Positions 44,964 through 55,600 of a stretch of DNA of 64,000 nucleotides are shown here, one piece after another. The position numbers were made by a program, and so were the translations under genes. Position 1 is the first letter of the stretch, and each line of letters begins with the position of its first letter. This DNA is from Marsupella aquatica (Eukaryota > Marchantiophyta). The stretch spans positions 16,368,001-16,432,000 of the forward strand of contig OZ316899.1 of NCBI GenBank assembly GCA_973895155.1. The letters are read 5' to 3'. The notes below the pieces were generated by a model, which was not told the origin of the DNA, ran no database searches, and saw only the letters and a list, made by a program, of their open reading frames with translations.

Positions 44964-47900
44964 CTATAAACCATGAGCATTCTCCCTTTCCAAGATCAGT
45001 CGGACTTCTCCAACTGTGAGAATTGGTTGGCTGGTCACAGTAGATTCCTCAACGTCTAGTTTGAAAACGGTCTGGAAAACCCAGTACAAATGTTTGCAAG
45101 GCATATATGGATGTCTGCAAGAATGTCGACGATAGAAATCCTCACAAGAACAAGTCGGGAAAATACAAATCTGCACAAAGTAACTATTCGGCGTCCTTAG
45201 ATTCTCATGTGTTTGTACTTTGAATTGCTTCCCCCATGAGTTCCCAATAGAAACATCCCATTGTCCCTGGACGGACATGGTCTCTTTTCTTGCAGATTCA
45301 ATCCTCTTCATGTGACCATGGGTCAAGGTCGATCGAGGAACCGTGTTCTTTCCATTCCGACTCCGGAGACGAACAGTGGGTTCCAGAAGATTGACTCTCT
45401 CTGGAAATAAGTTTACATTGATTCGAAGCTCGAAAAGTGATGGTGGAGGTAGAGGACCGTCTCTTCCTCGGGCTATAGGTATTCCCTGGTCAACAAGATA
45501 CTTCATCTCAGCTTCCGAAACATTTGTTCCTTTTATAATAGGAAGAACATCGGGAAAGGAGGGCAGGTTCACTACACCACGGCGGGGACGGCTCCGATAA
45601 CATGTGTTGTTTGGGCAGAACCAAATCATTTTGGCTATGGGTTCCCCCCTGAACATGCGTTGTCCTTTGACAACAATGCCGATGACACCGTTTGATGAGG
45701 GGAACCCAACTTTCTTCACTCTATTTCGACACTCATCTCTCTCGGAACTACCACCAAATGACGCGTTGCACAGTGGACCGGCCCCAAATCTTGATGTCCG
45801 ACGCAGATGCCATGAACCTTGCATGACTTCTGTTTCAAGAACTGGAGATTGGAGCGATGTCTGCTGAAGTACAGTGGGAGCGCTTTGTGGGTATTGTGTT
45901 GAACGTGATTGATGTCGAACCTACGGTGTACTGAAATCATCACATTCTGAATCCCTCGAATCATCACTTCCTGAGAGATTGACAACGGAAATGTCATCAG
46001 GTTTTTCTTCCGATACGGAAGCAAACATTGTGTGGTGCAGATTTTTACGCTTGAGTGATCTGGTATTCGGCGATGTGATAAGGACTTTATCATGCCGGTG
46101 GGAGTCTTGTGGCGAGACAATCCCAGTTGCAGGTCCTTTCCTCTTGACAGACTTTGTTAGAACATCTCCGTTGAGAGGAACGCTTCTCTCCAAGTCAAAC
46201 TCAGCTGCATTGGAGAGGAGCATGTTCGTCGCATCCTCGAACAACTTTGGGGAACCTGCCTGGTCAGCTGAATGAAAAGCCAGTTCCCATATTGTAGGAC
46301 CTCTTCCTCTACTCAATCCTTTCCGATATGCGGTATAGGCTGCAACCTGAGATATAGCTCGATTCTGATCCATTTCACATGCCTCGAAGAGCCCAACTTT
46401 TTTTCATTAGCCATGCTTTCATTCCTGCGTGAACAGACTCTGATCCGGTACAGTTAGGAATCCTAGCGCCTTCTTCAGCACTTTTGTCCTGGAACGGCAA
46501 AGCATAAACACTAGTAAGAATCCGCAAAACATACTAGCGCCAGGCGCTAGGCAGAACATTTTGACAAAACCATCAATATTATTGTGTAATCACATGTTTA
46601 TGAAAATAAACAGGTCAATATTTGAGAATCAATGACATTATTTGGATTCTTTGGATGGAATGTTGAGGAATGTCATCTCAAAAATGTACTTCCACAAAGG
46701 AATCTGACTTGCATATTACTAGCGCCAGGCGCTATTACCTACCAAGCGAATAAAATTTCCCCACTGCCTCCAACGCATGACCCACCACGATATCCAACTT
46801 TGAAGCATTCGGAGCTTCCCAGGTAAGCAGTTACCCGACTGCCACCATAGGTCAATCTCTCTTGAAAGTCGGTAAGCCTCTACAAATGTCGGTGCGTTCC
46901 GTAATTTATCCCATAGCATTCGATGTTCCGCCTGCTTCTCTTCCAACACTCCTTCAACAGAATGGCGATGAAAAGCTTGGTAAAAATGAAAAGCGTCCGC
47001 CCTCTCCCGTTCAGGGTTTGGGTGCCCTCCAAAAAAAACATTTCGGACTGCTAACCATCCGGCTTGGGCATTGTCTGCCATGAAGCCATGAATGGTTGGA
47101 TTATCTAACCCATTCTCTTTGGAAACCTCAATCATCAATCTCCAAGCCTTCTCGAACGACGCCGTGTCCTCAGCTTTTAGCTCGCAAGTAAATATTGTAC
47201 ACAATGCGCGGTAATTATGATCGTAAACATGTGCGCTGAAAGTCACCCAATCTTTGGTCATTCGTTTCATGACATCGAAGCTTACCCAGGCACCTTGAAG
47301 CATCCCTCCAGGTTGCATTTGCCGCAAAAGATCCACCCCAGACCCATGGCCTTGGAAGTCATCTTAAATATGTGAGGTCTGTCTTCTTGAGATCCTTGAC
47401 CTGGAAGGATGTACCTCTGTAGAAAAGGCATGTTGATATTCTTTTGATACCGAACAAGAAAATCCAACTCTCCACGGCCTTTCTGGTCCTGCCTCACACT
47501 CCTGAAAAGAGATGCAAACTTCTGTGGAGTAGAAACTACCATTAGAGACTGGAAAATCTATGTCTCTTCGATATCTTCAATCTCACCCAAGCTCTCACAC
47601 AAAGACTATACAAAAGATCCTGTCGCTAGATTTTTAATCCCGGCAGGCGTCCAAGTAGGATTGCCTTCCAATTTCTATTTAATGACATCTTCAACTACCT
47701 TTTCTGCACTTCGAGAAAATACCTTACGACAAGGATGGTTGTGGGTGCCCACATGAATAGCAAGGCGAGACATGTGACTACAGGTATCTGAGTCAAGCAG
47801 AACTTGAGGATACATATAAAACAGTCTTGCAGAGCATGCCTCTACACAAAAAGGGAGCTGTTGGCAATAATGACAAACAACTCCACCCTGGTCAATGAAC

Positions 47901-48727
47901 AATCCAACACGGTGAGAGCCTCCAAGTTTCGGGGTACCAGCCCATGCCTTTGCATTCCTCCTCTTCTTTCGGCAGAAGTAGTCACAAGTTTTATTCCTGC
48001 ACTCAATAAATCCAGTACAAGTGACTTTTCTGAATTCCCAGTATTTTTTGGGCTGCACGTTTGCAGTGGTAGGAAATATTCTTGTCCAGATGTAGCAATC
48101 CTTGGTTTGGTCCATGTCCCGTAGACGGGATCCTTTTGAAAGAATTCCTGATGATGGAGGCAACTCAAACACTACGTTTCCATTGTACTTTGGAGGCAAA
48201 CAAGGTACTTGTTCATGCCGGAAGTTTCCAGCCGAAATGAACCTCGAAAGTTTGCTGGACCCAGTTGACTTGAGCAGCGCGTCCATTGCACTTCTCCGGT
48301 ATACAATATGGGATTGCGACGATGGCATCTCCTCTTTGACCAAGACCACGTTAGGCGCCAAAGGCTCCACAAAGGGGATCCTTGGTGGCTCCTCATCATC
48401 ACTATCGGAAAGAGCAACTACATCCACTGGATCCCTCTGAGGGGATTGTTGATCTCCTTGATTTGGTTCCTAAACGACAATGGAGTAGCGCAACCCAACA
48501 TTAAGGTGCCAAAATCTCACCCCATCATCGACATCAAAAAGTGCAACAGATTCGAGGTCATTGGCTTCCGTTCCCTCCTAAACGATTGCCTCTATGTCAT
48601 TCATGCGCAAATCAAACCTTCCACAAAGATAAACCTCACTTATTTGCCTATACCTTTCGGCCACAGACACTAGAATGGAAACGATGTCACCGGTGGACAT
48701 ACGGGTAACTACGATTGACTGAGACAT
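44964..48727 (-). pseudogene. MULE-type DDE transposase with SWIM zinc finger, element A1
   Basis: It starts at ATG 48727-48725 (MSQSIVVTRMSTGDIV). A zinc-binding region follows (CRNKTCDYFCRKK, then CHYCQQLPFCVEACSARLFY and SHMSRLAIHVGTHNHP), like the N-terminal binding domains of MULE proteins. The core has SFDVMKRMTKDW, HGFMADNAQAGWLAVRNVFF and AFHFYQAFHRH (candidate catalytic Asp in each of the first two). After an intron (46,742-46,489) the C-terminus carries the SWIM finger CSCEDFYRRHSCRHPYMPC, KHLYW. Lesions include two TAG codons in the N-terminus, where A2 has CAG and CGG, and a frame break near 47,360. The fold fits Mutator-like transposases, and the 9-bp target duplication agrees. 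The last exon ends at the TGA near 44,967. Confidence 0.85.
46489..46742 (-). other. Transposase intron carrying two A palindromes
   Basis: Minus-strand donor CTTG|GTAGGTAA and acceptor GTTCCAG|GAC. Palindromes lie at 46535-46549 and 46720-46734, close to each splice site. The A2 intron has them at 61930 and 62115. Confidence 0.7.
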
Positions 48728-48941
48728 CACAGAAGCCTCGGAAGCAAATGAGCGCTGGAAAATTATGAATCAAAATTCCACCGACGAGGGTTGTTATCGA
48801 TCCTGACTAACAGTCCTCTAAAGCCGTTATAATAAGACAATCCTCTGACACCATAAATGTATTTTGTCGTTATATCAACGTCATTTACAATCAACGTCAT
48901 TTAGGAAGAACCCTATTGTTCTAGATATATCAAATGATAAA

Positions 48942-49394
48942 TAGCGCCAGGCGCTATTAAAAACAATACAAAAGTAGAGGCCCCTGCATAGTCAATTTTT
49001 GTGTAGCGCCTGGCGCTATTAATAACAATCCAAAAGTTTAGGGTCCGTCTAACGTCAATTTATGTGTAGCGCCAGGCGCTAATAAAAGAAAATGACATAA
49101 AACAAATTCCTAAAGGAGACCCTAGATGATTAGCGCCAGGCGCTAATATTGATATCATTCATATTATGAACGTATACAATGGTGAAAATAGAAGTATGAG
49201 ACTTCAAAAGGTTGAGAAAGCTTTGTTTTTTGCTAGCGTCGGGCGCTAGTTTTCTTTTGTATTAGAAATATGAGAAAATCGGATTTTGGGGAAAGTAATG
49301 GCGTATTAACGCCTCTTATGGCTCTATATTGAATTCCCGACTGACATTTAAATTGAAGATTTTAGGCCTTGGAAATTACTAGCGCCGGGCGCTA
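48942..49394. promoter_or_regulatory. Divergent promoter region with six A palindromes
   Basis: Between the transposase start (48,727) and the + strand gene (about 49,896), sites occur at 48942, 49004, 49067, 49131, 49234 (TAGCGTCGGGCGCTA) and 49380. The first four are spaced 62, 63 and 64 bp, about six helical turns, inside a degenerate 63-bp tandem repeat. Each site is a dyad AGCGCC-N-GGCGCT. The region most likely holds promoters for both genes, so a protein bound here could control both. That function is inferred. Confidence 0.75.
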
Positions 49395-50460
49395 CTATTT
49401 AGTGAGTAAAAATGAATTTGACATATTCTCAGGTTTTCCTTTCAACGGTCATATTCAACGGTAACTATAGGTTGCGTGACCCTCAATACATCGATCCCCT
49501 TTGGTGTTGTCGAATAAGATAACAACATGTGTCACAGATCCAGGCCAGTGGTTCAGTTTCCTTAGCGTATATGTCATGCTCTGTGCTCTAGATTCTTCTT
49601 ATTTCCCATGTTAAGTACAGTATGATCAAAGCTGTTTGACGGGTTTTGCCGTTCAAGGTACGGAAAGAGCGCATTGGTCATCACTACTTCCTTCGCCCTT
49701 GTGCGAGCAATGGACCCTGCCTTATCCTCCTCTCAATGCTTTAGTGGAAACGGGCATAGAGAGGTCGTTCCCTCGCAAACATCTGAGTGCTCATTTTCAG
49801 GATCTGTGTATAGTCGTTGAGTGACTCGATCCACTGCTTTGCGAGATCCTGCAGCACAACCCGCTGTATCGTTCCCGAATAGCAAGAGAGGGAAGATGGA
49901 TGATTCTGATTTGTTTGCTGTGGAGGACTTCGGAGAGACATCGCTGACTGTTTATGATGTGATCACCAAACACATTATGTCGTTTGGAAAAGATTTTCGA
50001 GGACATGACAAGGATCCGCCAAGGATTCCAATGTGCCGACTACTTCATATGGAAGTAGTGCGGACCTTACAGAAGGGAAGTCCTTCGATAGAGAAGCTGA
50101 AAGACTCCTTTCAGAGCACAGGATACAATTCTAAGATCGGCATGTTGTTTTACGTCCAACCAACAGATTCCAATGGAGAAGTCCAGATTTGCACGCCAGA
50201 GATCCGTGCTTCCTGGGATGCAATTGGGTCACCGAGAATGAAAAGTTTGAGGCGGAATGTGCTGCCGACCCTGACTTCTCTGTCTTGCAGGATAAGATGT
50301 TTTCTGTGTTTGATGGAAACCATCGACTCTATGCATGGTCCATCGTCACGAAGGAGAATCCGGATGATGTGAAATACCATCCTCGCATTCAGTGCACAAT
50401 ATTCAAGGGTGAAAAGGGGTCCTTGATCGAGATTGAGGCAGCGATGCACATTGTTAACCA

Positions 50461-50552
50461 GTAAGTGTCTCTTCCAATATATTTCTAATCTAATCTATGA
50501 TCATAGTGTTTCACTAGCGCCGGGCGCTACTGACTCCCTCTCTCATTTTCAG
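50461..50552 (+). other. Intron with A palindrome
   Basis: Donor CCA|GTAAGTGT, acceptor CATTTTCAG. The palindrome TAGCGCCGGGCGCTA lies at 50515-50529. The intron is 92 bp, joining HIVNQ to LGQAVVEPSW. Confidence 0.8.
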
Positions 50553-51879
50553 GCTTGGGCAGGCAGTGGTCGAACCCTCTTGGATACAAGATGCAGACCG
50601 TATCAACCGAATTCTCTCGAATGAACTCGATTACTACAAGTCTATCATTGACGCTACAAACTTCAAGAAGTTTGGGCAGATCATGCAGAAAACAAGGAAG
50701 GGGTCGTGGTATACGAAAAAAATGCCTCAAGAAGCACTTCTGTACATCTTGTGTGAGAATAAGATCAAGTCTTATTCTCGATAGTTTAAGATGGATCTGG
50801 AACATGCTGCCGCTCAGGGTACACCTTGGTCTCCCGGAGAGATTTCAAAAAGACATGCAGCGATGATGAAGGAGGCAACAAAGGATTGGGCGATAAAGGT
50901 GTCAAAAATCACTCCTCTGTTAAGCCTCGCTTTTGAGGATTTCATGCGGACATGTGCTGAGATGTACCCCCTCATAGAGAAGAATAAGAGAGAGAAGAAG
51001 CCGGATGCAGTTGTCTGTACAATGGATCGAGCAAGATTGTTTACCGCTGTCTCTGCCCTCGACCCCAAGCTGAGGAGTACCCTTCTGGTTGCCCATTGTA
51101 CACCGGAGTTGAGGAAACAATTCTTCCATCCACAGAGTGTTAATGACGATCCAGTGAAGCAATGGTGCCATACCTGGCAAACTTGGAACACTGTGGAGGG
51201 AATCGCCGTTGGTTTGCTATATCACGCCAGGTCAGTGATATAGTACCCGCCAATCGGTTGCAGGAGTGGGAGTGTGAGTCGATTGAATCGCTTATTGAAA
51301 TAGTCTCAAATGACTTCAAGAAATTTGGGGACGCTGTGAAAGGCAAGTTTTTTAATACAATGTGGCCTTCCAAGTATCCCGACAAGGCTGACTACACCCT
51401 CAAGAATCAGAAGAGGGCCAAACGATACCTGTACCGTTTCTTCATGCATATGGAGATTGTGAAGCCAAATTACTTTTGGGCATACCCTGCTGCTTTCCAA
51501 AAGTGGATCGTTGTTCCCGAAGGAGACATACTGGCCGACGTGTATTCAATGTATCCCGCTGAAGGGTGTCTTCCACCAAGGGAACTGTCAGAATGGGAGA
51601 GAATTCATTGTCCTTGGTATTTGGACACCGATAGATGGGACTCTCCATTCGGAGACACTGAGAAAGACGCATTTCATAAGCTTTCAAAGACTCAGGTCCC
51701 TCCCAAGTTTGTGTCCGACATGAAGCAGGGAATCGAAGGTGATGTGAGCAAGTCGGCGGTAGAATTGCAAGCGGTGTGCGAAACTACAGTTGTTCATGTT
51801 GATCGATCTCGCAAACCCAGAGCCAAAGCAAAAACTGAAGGTGCGGCACCGAGTACCTCAATGCGGTCCGCCAAAAAAT

Positions 51880-52029
51880 GTAAGTTGTCATTCAGCTTGT
51901 AGCTTCACATTTTGGTTAGCGCCAGGCGCTGCTATATGACTATGACTATTGGTTTGTTTTTTCAATTTGTTTGGACAGCGCCTGGCGCTATTATTCAACA
52001 TTGAATAAATTCTGCTCTTTTTCCTTTAG
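51880..52029 (+). other. Intron with two A palindromes
   Basis: Donor AAAAT|GTAAGTTG, acceptor TTCCTTTAG. Sites lie at 51917-51931 and 51976-51990, in opposite central-base orientation. Confidence 0.8.
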
Positions 52030-52733
52030 GTGGGAGAAAGTCTGACGCTGCAACCGATGAAACAAAAGTAGATGCCACTCCAGAGCCTTCCAAAGCCAAT
52101 ACCGGTGCCCAGTCAGACCCAGTAACTCCAATTGACAAAGCAAAAGAGATTGTCCCTCTTGATGCAACCAGTACAAAGAAGAAGAAGAAAAGGGCAATTC
52201 AAGTAGGAGAATCTTCCCGAGATGATGCCGCTGGAACTGGTGTTCAGAGAGATGTGGGAACCTTCAAGAGCAAATCTTCTAGGCATTGCATGGTGGAAAC
52301 AAGTATCCAAGAATTTATTGATACTACTTTCAACAAAGCAGCAAAACCAGATTGGGTGACTGATGCAGAGAAATGGGGAAAAGACTTAATCAAGTCGGGT
52401 TCCCGAGAAAAGGGAGTAATCAGAGGAGGGAAAGAAAGATCGTTTGGTGTCAATGCAGGATTCATCTATCTTCCTACTGGACTTAAACCTACGCTCATGG
52501 ACCGTCGGGTTCCAAAGTGGAATGTACCAGACCACACAGTTCCCAGTTCTTTCTTCAAAGCGATGGACCCTTTCCTTTCTGATGATGGCATGCTTGCGAT
52601 CTTGTATTCTGATGACCATGACCAGGTCTCGCAAGTCATTTCAGCATGCCAGCAGTCCAAAAAGTTCCATTGTGTCAATTCTCACAATGTCGTCATGTCT
52701 ATGCCCATGTACAGAGCAAAGACCGATATTCAG

Positions 52734-52846
52734 GTACAGATCTTGCATCTCTTGTTTATTGTTAGCGCCCGGCGCTAATTTAGTCTTTGCTGTTGTTCAT
52801 TACCCGTCGGTTGATAATTTGAGCCAAACGTGTGCGATGCCTGCAG
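52734..52846 (+). other. Intron with A palindrome
   Basis: Donor TTCAG|GTACAG, acceptor GCCTGCAG|GTATTT. The site TAGCGCCCGGCGCTA lies at 52763-52777. Splicing joins RAKTDIQ to VFTLRLDIF. Confidence 0.8.
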
Positions 52847-53505
52847 GTATTTACCCTTAGGCTAGACATATTTTGTCGGACTTCTTCAAAAGGAAAGGTA
52901 CCAAAGGATCCAAGGTTTAAGCCTCTATCAATAAGTGAAGATCCTTCGATCTCTAACTTGATTGGGCTTCCAACCTTGAAGACAGATCATTTCCCGGAGT
53001 TGGATTTTGCTGGGAACGCCTGTCTTTCGGTTGGTTTTATGCAATCGGTGATTGAGCTTTTTACTCTTCCTGGAGATATTGTCCTTGACTGGACTGTAGG
53101 TTCAGGAAGCACATTCATTGCTGGTGATTTTTCTGGTCGTTTCGTGATTGGGTTGGAAAATAGGCGTGAGTTTGTTGAGACCGCATCAAGGGTTTTCTTA
53201 GAACTTCTTGATCCCAAGCATGTTCCAACATTGCCTCCTCCCGCGACCAATTTAAGTGGTCGCAAAAAGAAAGATAGACTCCGATCTGTTCTCAATTTTG
53301 ATTCCGACGAAGAGGAAGGTACCTCTGGAGACGTCGGAGATGACATAGAGAAAACCCAGGAGGAAGATTCTTCGGAGAAGAGCGAAGACTCAGACGAGTA
53401 ATGTTCTTCCAGTAAGCTTCTTTATCCTTTCAAGTGTTGTTCACAATTCTGGGTTCTTGCTCTCTTATCTCCTAAACTTATATTTTGATCCGTTTTACTG
53501 GATCA

Positions 53506-53807
53506 GGTCAGAATGGAATCTGAGGAAGCGTTTCCAACTCCGGAGGAGACTAGCTAGGAATGTAATTGTCACTCTTGAGAAGCCGTTTGTTTTGCCCTCA
53601 TACGCTGAAAATGCCGCTAGGAGGGTTGACAAAATTAGAACGCTTTGTTGGGAAACAAAAGGTCTACGTCTTCAAAGGGGAGCAGACAGGAAGTTCATGA
53701 GGAACCCTTATATAGATGATGTTTCCCAAAGCAAGTACATTGATGACGAAGTCGAGTCCACGGACAGATCTGAGAGCTCCGCATCAGAAACATCTGGTAG
53801 TTTATAG
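53506..53807 (+). CDS. Possible additional 3' exon or small gene in A1
   Basis: After a possible acceptor (ACTGGATCAG) the frame reads RSEWNLRKRFQLRRRLARNV, then a basic-hydrophobic region and an acidic Ser-rich tail (STDRSESSASETSGSL). The tail style matches the end of the methyltransferase-like frame (EKSEDSDE), so it may be an alternative last exon. No family is recognised. Confidence 0.35.
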
Positions 53808-53901
53808 TTAGCAATGGGGTTTTCCTAGAATACGTCGTTTAATGATTCAATATGTAAGAATTTCGATTAATTGGCTGATTTTAAGCCCTTTTAACTTTTA
53901 C

Positions 53902-54470
53902 TAGCGCCAGGCGCTCCTGAAACATACTGTCTTTATTATATTTTTATTTCAGATTCTTGAAGTTTGAGTTATGAAGACGTTTTCTCAGGTGCAATATTGG
54001 CTAGCGCCGGGCGCTTCCCAATTTTCTAAAGGTTCTTGGGTGTGGATTCTTTCCGGGCTGTGGTTGCATAAATGTTTTGTTTTCCGTCTGATTTTGTGGT
54101 ATTAGGTGAACTGGCGGGAACAGTTGTGGGTCTTTGCAGCTACATGTCTTCTGGAAAGACCCTGATTGGGAGGAGGCTGGAATAGACGATGGTTGTCAAC
54201 TGGGATTACTGTAGTAGCTCCACGCGCTACTGAAAGGTTTTGGTTAATTATAATTGACTTAAATAGCTTTCTGAGATCGAACATTTCATAACCCCCTTCA
54301 TTAAATATCCTCCGAGAGTGCAATTGGTACAAATTATAGACTCTTCACAGCGCCCGGCGCTAGCAATAATCGTGGAGAGTTCCTACAGCTAGAAGTTTCT
54401 TATATTTACTCCTGTTTGTCTTTTAAAAAAACCTCACCTTTGGCGTTATTTTTACCAGCGCCGGGTGCTA
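53902..54470. repeat. Five A palindromes downstream of the + strand gene
   Basis: Sites at 53902, 54002, 54215 (diverged, TAGCTCCACGCGCTA), 54348 and 54456. They mirror the two at the other end of the element, so the palindromes flank both genes. Confidence 0.8.
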
Positions 54471-54587
54471 CTAGAGAAAAATTTCAAAAGTTTGAGACTA
54501 GAATTTTCCTGTTACCAGTTTTTTTGCCTGTTACCAGTTTCTGTTTTGAATACCTGTTTCCTGTTTTCCTGCCTTTTGTAAACACCT

Positions 54588-54596
54588 CCCAGGCAG
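54588..54596. repeat. 9-bp target duplication of A1, right (CCCAGGCAG)
   Basis: Identical to 44307-44315. Confidence 0.88.
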
Positions 54597-54736
54597 CAGG
54601 AAACAACAATCCGCCAACAGTAAAATAAGTCCAACTGCCACCAACCATAACAAGGTACATTAGTTCAAAGATCACATTTATTTCAATGATGTGATTTATA
54701 CAAAAAAACTTGTGTCCAAACTGATGCTACTACTCC

Positions 54737-55600
54737 TCACTCTGATTCAGAATCGCTAATGACCCATTCCTCACTTGTTGTCTCATAGTCCTCTCTGTAA
54801 GTATCCTGACCCTTCCGTGGCCAGGCCTCAAAAAGATCATAGTCCATTGCGTTTTGACGCTTCCCAGCTGCTACTGATTCCACAAGCCAAGCATATGAAA
54901 TCACAAACACATTATGGGACATGACATAAAAGTGAATGTCTCCCTTCCCAAACTTGCGGTCGGCTTTGGGATACGACTTAGTAATGACATGAGTGGTGTC
55001 CTCTGTCATATTCTCCTCCACTGTCCCACCTAGGTCAAGCACTGTGGACTTGTACACTTTGCACTTAACCTCTCCAATTCCCGCCTCCACAAATACCATG
55101 CTCAGCCCTTTCAGAATGGGGGTTGGTTGCTTCATCTCCTCAGCCAACATACTCTTCAGCCTTCTTGAGCTCTGTCCTTTGTTGAGTACAGGTCCATATT
55201 GGACATTAGCAAGCCGTGCCTTTGCTTCCCAGACTTCTTGTTCAGCCCAAGCTGATGCAGTAGCTTCTTCATCCTCCCACAGTTTGTATTGCTCAGTATC
55301 CTCTACAATCTGATGTGCTATGGAATTTGTGATCCAAGAGGCATCAACTACTTTTAGGCCTTGCTTAGTAATTGCAGAATTCATGTAGGACCATGACCAC
55401 TTCTTTATCACTGATAGCCATGTCCCTGCAACAACATGTGTACGTAGTCTCTCGAGTGATGTCCTAAACTACAGTGCCATGGAGATCAGAGAATTGTTTC
55501 TGTACAGTTGGCCAATGCACTTTGGTCAACCCATGCTGACCATGGACCAAAATGGCTCTGACCCCTCTAAACACTGCTGGGTGGTCACACTTTCTACGTT
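54737..55600 (-). pseudogene. BRCT gene, CACTA copy 2
   Basis: The C-terminal 225 codons (55,411-54,737) are open: SAITKQGLKVVDASWITNS, then GLSMVFVEAGIG, VLDLGGTVEENM and TEDTTHVITKSYP, and VFVISYAWLVESVAAGKR, with an acidic tail. They give a clear second BRCT domain, intact where copy 1 has a TAA. The first BRCT (55,420-55,600) has a TAG and a 4-base insertion relative to copy 1 (ACTACGTACACATG against ACTACACATG). Confidence 0.7.

Larger units (their letters stand above)
49896..53401 (+). pseudogene. ParB-like / N4-N6 DNA methyltransferase-like fusion protein of element A1
   Basis: The start is taken at ATG 49896 (MDDSDLFAVEDFGETS). The ParB/Srx-like domain has RIPMCRLLHMEVVRTL and SIEKLKDSFQSTGYN, then FSVFDGNHRLYAWSIV (family motif D-G-x-H-R). 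Introns lie at 50,461-50,552, 51,880-52,029 and 52,734-52,846. The middle part is helical (50,553-51,879). The C-terminal part has YLPTGLKPTLMD, FFKAMDPFLSDDGMLAILYS and, at about 53,060-53,130, LPGDIVLDWTVGSGSTFIAG. The last matches the SAM-binding motif VLDPFxGSGTTxxA of beta-class methyltransferases. The catalytic (D/N/S)PP(Y/F/W) is not seen where expected. Lesions are a 1-base shift near 50,225, TAG at 50782 and a shift near 51,235. The acidic tail ends at TAA 53401. ParB-methyltransferase fusions are known from bacteria and phages. Confidence 0.7.
44316..54587. mobile_element. Mutator-like element A1, complete, 10,272 bp
   Basis: The terminal repeats are imperfect: the left end GGGTATAGCCACCGAGACAG continues with GAAACAGGAAACAGGAATT. 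The right end inverted (AGGTGTTTACAAAAGGCAGG) continues with AAAACAGGAAACAGGTATT. They agree best over the ACAGG repeats. Identical 9-bp duplications flank it, and CACTA copy 1 holds the empty site. It carries two divergent genes, transposase (-) and ParB/methyltransferase-like (+), and about 19 palindromes TAGCGCCNGGCGCTA confined to noncoding DNA. Both genes carry lesions. A second copy starts at 59,685. Confidence 0.93.

Noticed and set aside
48942-49394. Regularly spaced palindromes considered as a CRISPR array
   Set aside because: The sites are 15 bp, the spacers are related to each other as a tandem repeat, and the context is a plant transposon.
44726-54470. Palindromes considered as transcription terminators or hairpin RNAs
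   Set aside because: Six-base arms with a one-base centre make poor hairpins, and they sit in introns and a promoter region. A protein-binding dyad fits better.
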